Source: Euclidia mi
Lineage: Eukaryota; Arthropoda; Insecta; Lepidoptera; Erebidae
Length of the DNA: 64,000 bases
NCBI GenBank assembly: GCA_944739405.2
Contig: OX123190.2
Span: 57,617,805 to 57,681,804 of the forward strand
Reading direction: 5' to 3'
Shown here: positions 32,131 through 43,600 of the stretch, piece after piece
Layout: each line of letters begins with the position of its first letter
Position numbering within the stretch: the first letter of the stretch is position 1
Notes under the pieces: model-generated
The model's input: only the letters and a program-made list of their open reading frames with translations
Databases searched by the model: none
Told to the model about the DNA's origin: nothing
Made by a program: the position numbers and the translations under genes

Positions 32131-32489
32131 GATTCTCTTTTTTACGGTTGTTCTTCTTACATTCGGTGTTAAAAGATTAACCGGACCTTTGGAAAGCTTA
32201 CACGGGGATATGGATCCGACGTGCAGAGGCCCGTAGAGAGTTTTAATATAAAATGGGATGGGACACACGCTGCGGAGCCTCCACGACTGCACTACTGAGT
32301 ACAGTTATGGCACATGTAGGACTATTGTAATGATGTGGAGCCTTATTTAATTGGATTATGGGGATGGGTGTTGAATGGACTGAAATGAGACTCCGCAGAT
32401 TAAGTTTTTATACCTAGTAGGTATATCATAATATCAATCTGTATGATCATATTCTCATTCACGAAAGCGTTGAACATCTGTGTCCATTA

Positions 32490-32840
32490 GGGCGGTTTTA
32501 GATTATAATTTTATACGCGCGTATAAGCTCGTTTTCGGAAGCGCATGTAGACGCGTACCTATACGGGCGCCTTTTGGCACACGCGCAAATCGTACGAGCC
32601 TTGACGCGCTTCTAAGCTCGTATAAGCGCGAGCAGTCAGAATCCATGTTGACACTGACACAATGTCACTTCTGTTTCGAGCGAACACGCCGAAATATGCC
32701 CGTTTACGCGAGTTTTTTAAAGCGCGTAATGTAGCGCGCGTGTAAGCATAGTAAAAACAAAGCGTGTATGCTGAAACGACCGTATTCGCGCAGAAAAATA
32801 CGCTAATCTGAAACCAGGGCGGTTTCAGATTAGCGTATTT
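32490..32840. mobile_element. MITE with palindromic right junction
   Basis: The left end GGGCGGTTTTAGATTATAAT follows TTA (32487-32489). The right end carries cgctaatctgaaacc. A perfect 20-bp inverted repeat (32796-32815 and 32821-32840, 5-bp spacer agggc) shows two right or left ends back to back. This suggests a second partial copy joined head to tail. The interior is rich in gcgcg and cgtataagc motifs. The overlapping open frames at 32480-32846 are not genes. Confidence 0.6.
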
Positions 32841-33634
32841 AGACATTATAATTTGAATGTTATCAAAAACAATAGGTTCGGAAATAAAGATAAATATCTA
32901 CTACTGCGGTCTGGTAGTTCAAGGATTAAGTAATTCACTAAATCTAAGCTAATATTTGTTCAGACCTCATAAAGATGATAACACTTTGTGTTGAATCTTA
33001 GCATTCCATTACACTTGGCATTGTGAGATAAACTTCAGATATCATCTTCAACGTTGACTGCCTTCTCGATGCAAATGTGAGCGTGTGCTTTTGAATTCTA
33101 AACTTGAGGCGGGTAAAATATAGGAGATATTTTAGTTTTCTATTATACTAGGTTTAGCCCGCAGCTTCACTCACGTCTGGCTCGCTTATCGGGACAAAAG
33201 GTACTCCATTCACACCAGTGTGGCTGCTTTCTGGGCATCTGGTGTTCGCCAGGAAAACGCTAAGAAGAAGGTAATATATATACTATTCTGATGTCTAAGC
33301 TATACTTCTAAAAAGTTTCTTAAAAAAAAGTTTAGTAGATTTTACATGAAAGGTATCAAAAATCGATCCGTTATCACATTTTTTTAAATTATTTCTAGGA
33401 AGATAATTATCATGAAGTGGAAACCAATTATACCTACATTTTGACCGTGGTACCAACTACATTATTTTGCAATATCAAGAGGCTTCAGTACATACGACCG
33501 ATTACACAAAAAGTCATCGCAATGCCCATGTAATGAGAGTAAAAGGAACAAATATTATATTTTTCCAGTTTACATACCTATAGTGATTCTTTAAAAGCAG
33601 GGCTTCTTTATTTATATATCTTTATCTACATATA
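32841..33634. other. intergenic, no gene recognised
   Basis: There is a possible decayed 'agcccgcagcttcactc' repeat at about 33155-33185 but no open frame of note. Confidence 0.45.
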
Positions 33635-33859
33635 ACTAGATGATGGCCGCGGTTACACCCGCATTATTTAAGGCTACTGCTCCGCTCTCGTGGCTCATAG
33701 CGTGATGTTATAATTATAGCCTATAGCCTTCCTCAATAAATTACCTATCTGACACTGAAGGATTTTTCAAATCGGATCAGTAGTTCCTGAGATTAGCGCG
33801 TTCAACCAAACAAACAAACAAACTCTTCAGCTTTATTCGTAAATTAGTAGTATTAGATA
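33635..33859 (+). mobile_element. dispersed repeat 'cccgcggttacacccgc', fullest copy
   Basis: It starts actagatgatggccgcgg and ends cagctttattcgtaaattag followed by tagtattagat. Other copies are at 31311-31424 (plus) and 34110-34193 (minus). The ctagatg start and ttagtatta end, without a visible target duplication, resemble lepidopteran non-autonomous Helitrons. The class is inferred. Confidence 0.6.
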
Positions 33860-34109
33860 TAGCAGCAAGACGACATAATTTGTGTATAAATATGTAGTAT
33901 GTGAAGACATAAGATAATGTCTGTGTTGGACGACACGTAACATTTTTTATTTTACGTAGGTACTTCTCAGCTGTGATTCGATGACAGACAAGACAGCTAT
34001 TGATTTATTTTCACGCAGGTACAAGTGTACCCCTAATTCAAGAACTTTTGTTATTTTTTTAGTTTTGGCTCTACTACTTTAATAAGACACATCTATGCTA
34101 ACATTAAAT

Positions 34110-34193
34110 ATTGAATAGGCCATTTATCAAGGAAGGCTACAGGCTTTATGACATCAGCCCTAAATAACGCGGGTGTAACCGCGGGCTCAGTTA
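34110..34193 (-). repeat. dispersed repeat 'cccgcggttacacccgc', inverted partial copy
   Basis: On the minus strand it reads ctgagcccgcggttacaccc, then gcgttatttagggctga, and ends near tggcctattc. It is the same family as 33635-33859. Confidence 0.7.
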
Positions 34194-34280
34194 GTGTCTT
34201 ACAAGTTTAACTAGCAGAAGTCAAGTTGCTTATCTTCGTGAATTGCGCATGCACTATACGTTCATACGTCTGATATCATC

Positions 34281-34420
34281 ATTAGGCTTGAGTCATCATA
34301 ACAGCCGAAAGACGTCCACTGCTGGACATAGGCCTCCCCAAGGCTCTCCACACGGACCGATCCTGAGCCACCCACATCCATCCACTGCTCGCGATCCCAA
34401 CAAGATTGTCAGTCCGTCAG
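34281..34420 (-). repeat. LINE 3' tail repeat ('ccactgctggacatagg')
   Basis: gacgtccactgctggacata followed by ggcctccccaaggctctcca is among the commonest lepidopteran dispersed sequences. On the minus strand it ends in tgatgatg-like repeats at 34285-34300. A decayed plus-strand copy is at about 57205-57295, and the tail is shared by 16929-17132. Confidence 0.7.
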
Positions 34421-34469
34421 GCTTGAGTAAACTAATTATAATATTAGCCGTTCAACGGGACATCAAGCC

Positions 34470-34645
34470 TCTTTTATAGCACGACTCCTACACTAGTATA
34501 AATCCTGTGTCGCAAAAAACTACCCAAACTTGAAACAACAATCGGTGAGTGTTGTTTGGTATGGGGATCGAACCCACTACACTCGGTACAGTCCAAAACG
34601 GCAAGGCGTCTGCGAAAACGATACCTAAGCTCACATCTACGTATG
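34470..34645 (-). mobile_element. tRNA-derived SINE, decayed copy
   Basis: It shares taaatcctgtgtcgc, gaaacaacaatc and ggggatcgaacccac with the SINEs at 2966-3190 and 59650-59890, with an internal deletion. The box-B-like sequence (gggttcgatccc on the minus strand) is intact at about 34564-34575. Confidence 0.7.
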
Positions 34646-34691
34646 AAGTATAGTGGCATCCGCCTATATAATCATGTATTTATCGAATGAT

Positions 34692-34761
34692 ACATAAGAA
34701 GGCTGACGATATAAGATCTTTATTCTTCAGTAAAGATCTTATATCGTCAGACATCTTATGT
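34692..34761. repeat. 70-nt near-perfect hairpin
   Basis: Arms of 31 nt (34692-34722 and 34731-34761) pair with two mismatches around the 8-nt loop ttcttcag. The inner 20 bp (ctgacgatataagatcttta and its complement) pair perfectly. It lies about 300 bp beyond the inferred 3' end of the pgant gene. It may be a microRNA-like or hairpin-RNA precursor or a tiny palindromic repeat. No evidence of transcription is visible. Confidence 0.6.
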
Positions 34762-34789
34762 TTGACTTATGACCCTACCGTCCATTCCT

Positions 34790-35030
34790 ACAGGTTTGTA
34801 TGGGAGTACAGTACGTGCAGCTGTATCTACGAATCTTCTCATCATCATCCTATCGCTGTCCCAGTTGCGATCCGAGATTTTCGCCTCGAAGCCTGGGATC
34901 CGCATCCCGGCTGTACCTCTTCCACTTGGCAAGGTCTTTGGCATCCCTGGCTAGTCGATTAACACGACGTCAAGCCAGCATTTCTTGGACAATCTACTAA
35001 TCCTGACTAGTATGAAACATCCACTACCGG
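34790..35030. repeat. probable dispersed repeat fragment
   Basis: This is a GC-balanced block with tctcatcatcatcctatcgc, gatccgcatcccggctg and ggcatccctggctag. Overlapping short open frames on both strands, but no domain, suggest an old repeat, possibly LINE-derived. Confidence 0.35.
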
Positions 35031-35054
35031 ATTAGGTCAAAAATAAAACGATGT

Positions 35055-37528
35055 CATACAAATCCAACATAATGCTTTATTTTACAAATACTATTTAATC
35101 GCCGTCTAAACGTAACACTAAAACGTACCAAGTATAATTACATTTGGAGACACCGCATTATATACAGAAATTTTCAACATTCAATAATGTAAAGTTATAA
35201 GGCACATTAAAACATTTTATTACATACCTATTTGTTATTACTCTAATAATTATCTACCTATACACTGCGAATGCACGTTTTTATCTTTTACATACATGGT
35301 GTAAAATTAACTATATAATAATTTATCATTAAATAATTATTTAGGTAATTACAGTATCATAAATACGTTGTTTTTAATCACTAATCTAATAGCAAAATAA
35401 AAACAAGTTAGCAATTCTTTTTCTGTGGAAATAATTTTACATTAAATTTACACCGTTTTAGAAATTACATAATATCAATATTATATTAAAAGCTATTTAC
35501 AATTTATGGGATAGTATGTCAATTTATCAGTTAGATTCAAATACGAAAGGAATTACTGCGATCATTCAATAATTGTGACACTTCAATGAAATAAAACAAC
35601 TTCAATATCGGCAGTATTCTAAAAATATCTTCATAAAAATAATTCAATGGCAATATTAAAAATACCGTATTCAGACTTGAATAAATACCCTATAGAAATG
35701 AAGCGTGAAACACATCAAGGGTCACATAAAATTTTTCAATATGGCCGATATAAAAAGACGTTCAATATTATCATATTACAATTTTTACTTTTTATATAGG
35801 TAGGTAGGTATAATAAAGGCTACTTATAGACAAAATGACTTTGATAATTTTTCTCTACAATCGTTTTATTTTTACATGATCCAAGATGTTCCAGAATAAT
35901 ATTCAGTCAAATTTTTACGTACTTCTGACCTGACGATAAAATTTGAAAGACGAAAACATAAAAGTGACTAAAATAACCACAAACACCTAGGAAGACTTAT
36001 TGGCAGTATTTATAATTCTTTTAAAAGTGGCTGAGAAAAACAAAGAAGAAATATAAAACACAAGACGAGATAGATAATTAAAACAAAAAAATATTTCATT
36101 TTACTTGGTGCTCATTTCAAGCAAAAAATATCAATTTGAAATTTTCGTGTAACTGTTTGAAATATAGCATTAATTAAAGTGATAATTCCATCACAAAGAG
36201 GAATGTAATTATTTTGAATGAAACATATTTGAAGAGAGAGATTCAAAGGTAAGTTAAAATTGCTATAAGGAATGTACAGAATTTGGCCTTTGAAATCAAT
36301 AGATTTGGAATCTAATTAAAATAAATGCTTGTAAAATATCAAATCAGTATATAACATAACCTTAAAATGTTCAATCAAATAACACAAATTGTATTGAAGT
36401 GCTTTGTAACACTTGTAATAAAATTGTCACCTTTAAAATGATTTCGAACCAAAAATGTGACTAACAAATAAATTCGCTCAGTAACTTATGAGTACAAAAA
36501 TATTTACTTACTTTAATAACATATTTTTAAAATCTATCATTCATATAAAATACAAATTCACTAATTTTATACAATCTACGACGTATGTCAAAACGACTAA
36601 CTATATCTTGAAATATATCGTTATAGTAATAAATCACAATAAATGTAATTTACTTTAAATTAAAGTCATTATTATTATTTGATAATACCCTATGGTTATG
36701 TCCACAGCTGACGCTGGACTGTTCAGGGAATGTTTACATACTCAGTCACTGACCTATTCCTTAGGTCGTCCATCTACATATTTCGTAATACATAATAAAT
36801 ATATTGAAGCATACAAATACCAAAGATATGTACAGTTTGTAAGTGTATACTAAAACCTAACCAGTAAGATAATACTCCGTAAAGAATACTATTACAACAT
36901 TAATTTTTACAATAAAACACTTTTAACTCCATAAAAAGACGGCAATAAACATTCATCCTAGGTCAAATTATTGATAAGTGTTGTTATTTCAAGATATGTA
37001 TTTAAATAAATTTCTGATTACTTACTATTATTGAAAAGTAGCTACAACAAAACAAGACATCTCTTCAAACACCATGACGACAAAATCATCACCGAGACTG
37101 ATAATTTGAGTAGTAATTAATAATCCGCAATCAGAGTCGAACAGGCAAGCACCATCCATATTACCGTTATTTCTTGTTGATACTAATACAAAACTACCAC
37201 CATACACCAGTTTCACTTCAGTTTCATTTCACACAGCGAACTTCAGTAGGAACTAAACAAATGGCATTCAAGCAAACTAAAACAACATATCAGTCATGAA
37301 TAGGCCGAGTTGCATCGGGGTTAATTTGAAAATTTTACAAGCCTGTATACGTGAAACCTTATCGTTTATCGATGCGGCTCCGTTTTCCAAATACACGTTT
37401 TAATTAACTACAAAGCATTCATTGCGTCAGACAACAAGTGAACCATTTGAACTAACACTAAGTCACAGTCATGTAGGTCCATAGGTCATCGCTGTTTATA
37501 TGAACAGCAATTCGACATAAGCCTCCGG
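35055..37528 (-). other. probable long 3' UTR of the pgant gene
   Basis: About 2.5 kb directly downstream of the pgant stop codon is AT-rich and free of the dispersed repeats that crowd both sides. A minus-strand AATAAA lies at 35076-35081 (tttatt on the plus strand), close to where repeats resume. The open frame at 37028-37216 lies inside and has no recognised motif. The extent is inferred. Confidence 0.45.
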
Positions 37529-37690
37529 CTACTCAGAGTTCAACTCTGGGGATAATCTGTCGGCGTTAAAGTTCTCCATGTTCCACATTTGCCTGCCTTC
37601 GTTCTCGTTGCATGTCTCCATTACTATTTTGTCCTTGTTTCGGTTTACCGCCATGCACTTCTCGCTCGAACCGTGCTTCAGTAACTTAGT
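37529..37690 (-). CDS. Pgant9: pgant last coding exon (lectin gamma repeat)
   Basis: Acceptor ttccattacag. It encodes TKLLKHGSSEKCMAVN, then METCNENEGRQMWNMENF and a short tail. Stop TAG at 37531-37529. Confidence 0.93.
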   Translation of the reverse strand, partial: TKLLKHGSSEKCMAVNRNKDKIVMETCNENEGRQMWNMENFNADRLSPELNSE

Positions 37691-40600
37691 CTGTAATGGA
37701 ATTAGTTTTTATTTAGTTATAAATGGAACATAACCTTTTTTGCGTTTTGTGATCATCTAATTTCGACGAAAGCATTTTAATGGCCAAAAATACATACTAT
37801 GGAAATCGTTACACTGTACATCATTTGATTTCATTTAAAATAAAATACAATACTGGTTGTCTTTCCAGTTTGGCTTTCTAAATATGGATTTCTGGTGACG
37901 AACTATGACAAGAACATAATAGAGCCTTAGCAACGAAGTGGGAATTAATTAGGTAAGTTTTGAACTGCGCCAGCGTTGTTCAGTATGTAAGTTAGACCTC
38001 ATAAAGAGATATAATTAATTGAGGTTAAAATGTAGTATTTCGCCTGCTTATGTTGGTAAAATAATTTTTATTATTACGACCGTATGCCTAACGCAGTATA
38101 TTTCTGTATTTTAAAGTTGAATTAATGAATTAGAAGAACTAGCCACGATCTATGTATGTCATTGCGTATATATAAAAATACGTCAGAATAAGCTTTATGA
38201 CTTTAATGCTCACTATTTAAGATTAATATTGACCACGTGTCTTGTACTATTATTGTTTGAAAACTATTTCTAAATTAAATTATTAGTTACATAAACAACG
38301 GCTTTCATAATAACATTATCAAAGCACTAAGCTACATTACACGTATTGTTGTCAGTACTATTGACGAAACAACAAATCTATCATGTTATTTCAACGATAT
38401 TTTGAATACACTGAATGCAAATGGAAATATTTCATTACATCCACTGACAAACGGCGATAAAATAACTAACAGGTATATTTCTATATTGAAATGTCGCCGA
38501 TAGTAAAAAATATAAGAATATTTTTTTAGGTTTATCTATGATATAAGTGTGTGAGCAATTTATACTCTTTAATATCTAAAAACATGTTGTTCTTGAGACC
38601 GTTCAAACTCTAAAATATAAGGATAATAAAATTTCGAAAAAATAAAACGTTGAAGAAGTCATTCACTCTATAGTATCGTAATGTCCTAGGAATTATGAAA
38701 CAGTGGTGGCAGACAACTTACCTTGGAATCATACAGCCACAGTTGATTTCCTTTGGCTCCATGGCACGGGTACAAAACCACGCTTTGCCCGGAGTAGTCC
38801 AAACAAGTCTCATCACGACGAATTTCTCCATTCTTGGAGTACATCCAGTACTGTAAATGTTGTTACGTCAGATTATTATTTGTTATAGTAATGAAATCAC
38901 AAATTATTAGTTAATTTAACTGAATTTAGAAAATCAATCACTTGAATTAGACACAATACATTATATAACTCTGTACATAATAATATTATTAATGATTCTT
39001 TTCATCGTGTACAAAATAATTTAAATATAATAACTGTTAAATGAATATAATATTATAATAAACCCAAATTTCCCGATTAACCAAAACCATCTATATAAAT
39101 AATACATAGATGCAGCATAACAATCATAAGAAAGATCAGTATAACGATGATTTTAAAATTAATTAAGGCGTTAAAAGAATGTATAACTTACGTACTAAGC
39201 TTATTTATACTTATGAGTCCCATGATTTACATATTTAAAAAATATATACTCAACAAAAAAGTAAAAACGCACTTTCAGTAAACATTATTTTACTACAGAA
39301 CACTCATAAGTATCAAAAAGCATTTAAAATTATAGTTTACCTAGCGGCAGTACCATAATTGAAAGAGTATTAAAGTAACTCACTGGAATCTAGACTACTT
39401 CTCATTACACCCTTACTAAAATAGTAATGGGCCAATAGTCCTCAAAAACGCTTGGGTCAATCCAGTGTCCACATACATCGCTAATGAAGATTATGTGATA
39501 TTTACGAATTAAATACAAGTACATACAATCTGTTAAAATATATCGCATTAGTACAGCAAATATATGAATTGGAAGTATGTAGAACATTCGTGTAACATAT
39601 GAAAAATACACACACAAATGTTGTTTCGATTAGTCCGTCATACAGTGCATAGATTATGTTAATTCCGTTCGTTTATTCAAGAGAAGCTGCTACAGGTATC
39701 AAACTTACCAACAATACAAATGATAATGAAAACCAACACCCAACTACTGAAGAAAGCGAAAGCATTGGAAATGATCAATTTGGCGGCCTTTAGACAAACC
39801 TGGTTTCCGTATTCCCCGTGACATGGCCAAACGTTGACTGGTTTCTTCATGTCGTCAGGACCCGCAGGTGAGTCGAGGCACATTTCCGTTTCAGCATTCG
39901 CGATCTGATGCCATCCATTAGTTAAAAAGGCGTGCCAAAAGCAAGCGTGCTAGCCCAAAGTCATCATTCAACATAGGTATTTGAAAATATATTTAGTGTT
40001 GTGGACGCGATATCAGTCCAATGATGACCTTGGTATCTTGTGATAATGAAGATGAAAACATTAAAGATCAACAATGCAACAATCATTCCTTATGAATTTC
40101 GAAATCACAAAATGTAATGAAAACCCCTAAAACCAAAAATAAACAAATCCAGCCCAAAGTCACACAGCTCCTTTTACGTGTAAGGAGTACCTGGTTGCCC
40201 CCCATACTGTGGCACTTGTGTATCTTTAGTTCTGCAAGATCTTTTTCATCTTGTAGGTCGTCTTGGAGTGTCGGACCATCGAGGCAGTGAGTTGACACCT
40301 CATAGTTTCGAATCTATCAGCGGTGTTATAAAAAATCAAATGCAAACAGTAACTTTAAGGTGCTATAAAAGAAAACCGTGCTGTCCAACGTGCATAAAAA
40401 GAGTGCAAAAATGGAGAACTGAACGGACCCGAAACAAATATTGTAAAATTTTGATCTAAAACTCCTGCAAATTGGTACTGCCGCTGTCGGTCAAAATAAG
40501 ATCGACAGAAGACCTGATTTCCTCCTTGACGGTGACACGGGTACAGTCCGACTGGCTTATGGTGATCTGACTTGCGAGTTGGAGAGTCCAAACATATCTT

Positions 40601-43600
40601 TTGGAAGGCGACATTTCGGATCTGTACAAGTAATAATTTTGAAGAACACCATATGAATGAAATTGCACTCATTGTTGTACAGAATAACTTCGTAAACATA
40701 TTGGCAATACTTCAATGATTATGAGTTTGAATAACAATCCAATTTATCATAATGACATAATAAACGTATTTCGGTTTAAATAAGTCATGTATACGCACCT
40801 CGCCATGAGCAACGGACTCGCCGGGAATAAACAGTTCGGGATAAATGTTCTTCAAATACCACTCAAACGATTTGCATCCCAATTTCTCTCTCAAGGATTT
40901 TCGTCCGCTGATATCTCCGTAATCGCCCTTTTCATTACCCACCCGCTGGTAATAATACTTCGCATAATCGTCAAGCCATACCTATATCGAAAGAAAAAGA
41001 ATATATAACCCAGTTTGTTAAGAAATAATGTATCTGATTTTAATTCGTGTTGGTAAAATTGCTTACCTCCGCTAATCGAACGGAATTCTTCTTTAGTACG
41101 TTGACACCTGTTCGCCACTTGTATGGCGAACGTTTCCTGAATATGTGACCGACATGTGAGCAGGGAACTATTTCGAGAGTTCCACCGCACATCCACGTTT
41201 TAAACGAAAGTTCCAGATTTTCGCCACCCCAAATGTCAAACCCACTGTCATAAGTCCCTAGTTTTTCAAAGAATTCCTTATCGATTGCAAATAAACCACC
41301 AGCCATAGTCGGAGACCATACAGGCTCCGCGGTATGTTGGTGTCTCGATCGTTCCCTCGCAGGTACAGGGTGCCAATTGAACTGGAGATTCCAGTCGAAA
41401 CCACCAACATTGACTGAAGTTGAATCTCTATAATGGTACTCGAGGGTATTGTCGTCAATGACGTCAATTACGGGACAGACTACTGTTGTCTTATTACGGG
41501 CAATTCTATCTAGTAATGGTTCGAGCCATCCTGAAATGAAATCGCTCAAGTTAATGACTGCTCGTTAAAGAGTATTTATGTTAGACTAATTAAACAATTT
41601 TACCTTCGGTGCACTCGCAATGGCTATCAAGATATGTAAGAACCGGTGCCGTGACGTATCGAGCGCCGAGAAGTCGAGCCCTGATGAGACCCTCACGTCG
41701 TGTAGCTCTTACTATCCTAACTTTAGGTAAAGATGACATATAATCATCTAATTGCTGCATCAAGTGCGCTAAAATAAACAATAAAAAATTATATCATATT
41801 ATTGTACCCCGTTTGCAATTTCGTGGATTTTATTCTGTTTCTCATTTGTAAGTACGTACGCATATCGGAAAAGTCGTCGACAAGAATAATCTCTTTAATG
41901 AGATGTGCGGGCGACCTATCGAGTACGGAATGCACCGTCCTGAGTAAAACCGACCACGCTTCATTGTGGAAGCAAATCACTACTGAAGTTTGCGGTAGGT
42001 CTTCTAAATATATTCCGGGCTGTTTGCACCTGTGGAAATGCATTAATATAAATTACAAAAATACAATTTAATATTGATAATGTTTCTTAGTAACTTTAAA
42101 AGGGCTTTATTATTGTTACTGTCAAAATAGCTAGCTGGTCGAATAAATTTCAGAACAGCAGAGAAACTGCTTATAAGTATGAAATGTCGGTATTAACATT
42201 TCCTTTCCTTTACTAATACTAAATAAATACCCGAAATATTGTGATAAGAAACAAAAAGGATATATGTGCGGCAATCCCAAAATCTCTTGAGCTGTATTGT
42301 CATTATATCTCATCTAACGGGATATATAAGGATTTCATATCGTTTCCTTACCATTCGTCCCTTGGGTCTGGCAGCTTTCTCCTAATGGATATCAGGTCAC
42401 TAACATATTGGTTGAACGCGTTCTTTTTCCAACCTTCTTGGACGGCTAGTTTGGTGTCTTCGCTAATATTCTTCGGTAGAACAACCGGTTTGCCCAGTTC
42501 ACCGGGTGCGTTGTCCGAGCCCGGTGCCGCTATCACACCCAGCCCTACGGGATGACAACTATTATAACCAATAGCCTTAAACAACCAATTATTTAGCATT
42601 ATACTTGTACACGTTTTATTGCATCGATGGTATGTTAGAAAGTAAATATAACTCAGTATGATTGAAGTAAAATATGATAAAAAGGGAAAATAATGATCAA
42701 GATTTTAAAGACATGGTTTCTGCTGATTTATATGACGTGATGGGATTAATTGTTAGTAATTAATATATTATCTACGTTTGAAGTTTACTGCTACATTAGT
42801 ACAAATTAGTATTCGGCTAATTGTCTACATTTACCAGCACATTAGGTGCTACAAATTACACTAATTATGATACACAACAATGTTAGTACACTAGAACCCA
42901 AACCACGCAGTGTAAGACACTGTATGAAGAATACAATTCTATCTACAAGTTGTACGTGTAGTAGGTATCAAGGAACAAAGGACTTCAAAAATTACCTTCA
43001 TTTCCCGAAAGCCGACTGATCCAATCGACCCGGATACGTACTGTGACGGAGAAACGTACATTATCATGCAAATGTTGAAATAAAAAAGAAACTAACACAA
43101 CTACGTCATGCGGATAACTAAAACGATATTATTATGTGCACACGTGTTTGTGTATTTACCATTTTAATTAACTTGCAACTAAAACTTGTTTGATTAACTG
43201 CGGAATTCAATATTCGATCTATCTATTTTTTTAGCGAAAAGTGGGCGTTTAATATGCCTCTGCCTACCCCTTCGGGGAAGCGGGCGTGAGTCTATGAATG
43301 CATGTATGTATTTTTTTTTGGGATCTTAGATTCGTTTTTGACATAAGCTCCATATAAAATATGTCAAACACGAATCTCGAATCTCAAAATCCATGGATAG
43401 ATCGAATATTGAAACCGGCCGTCGAAGCCAAATTTTAGAATAAGTGTTTGTAATTAGATATTATTACCTATATTCTATGTAATTAAATTTATATTATGAT
43501 ATAAGATTTAGATTTTTGAAGTTCACTTAACTTACTGTTTTTAACATTTCTATTATAATAATATAATTTTGAAGTAATTTATCGACCTATTCGTTATGAG

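Noticed and set aside
32480..32846. Two overlapping open frames rich in Arg and Ala
   Set aside because: They arise from the gcgcg-rich interior of a MITE and end at its inverted ends.
37028..37216. Small protein encoded downstream of pgant
   Set aside because: It falls in the probable 3' UTR and shows no motif. Its length is expected by chance.
42131..42313. Additional pgant exon between exons 2 and 3
   Set aside because: The phases of exons 2 and 3 already join to give the conserved sequence around W-C-K-Q. The frame has no family motif.
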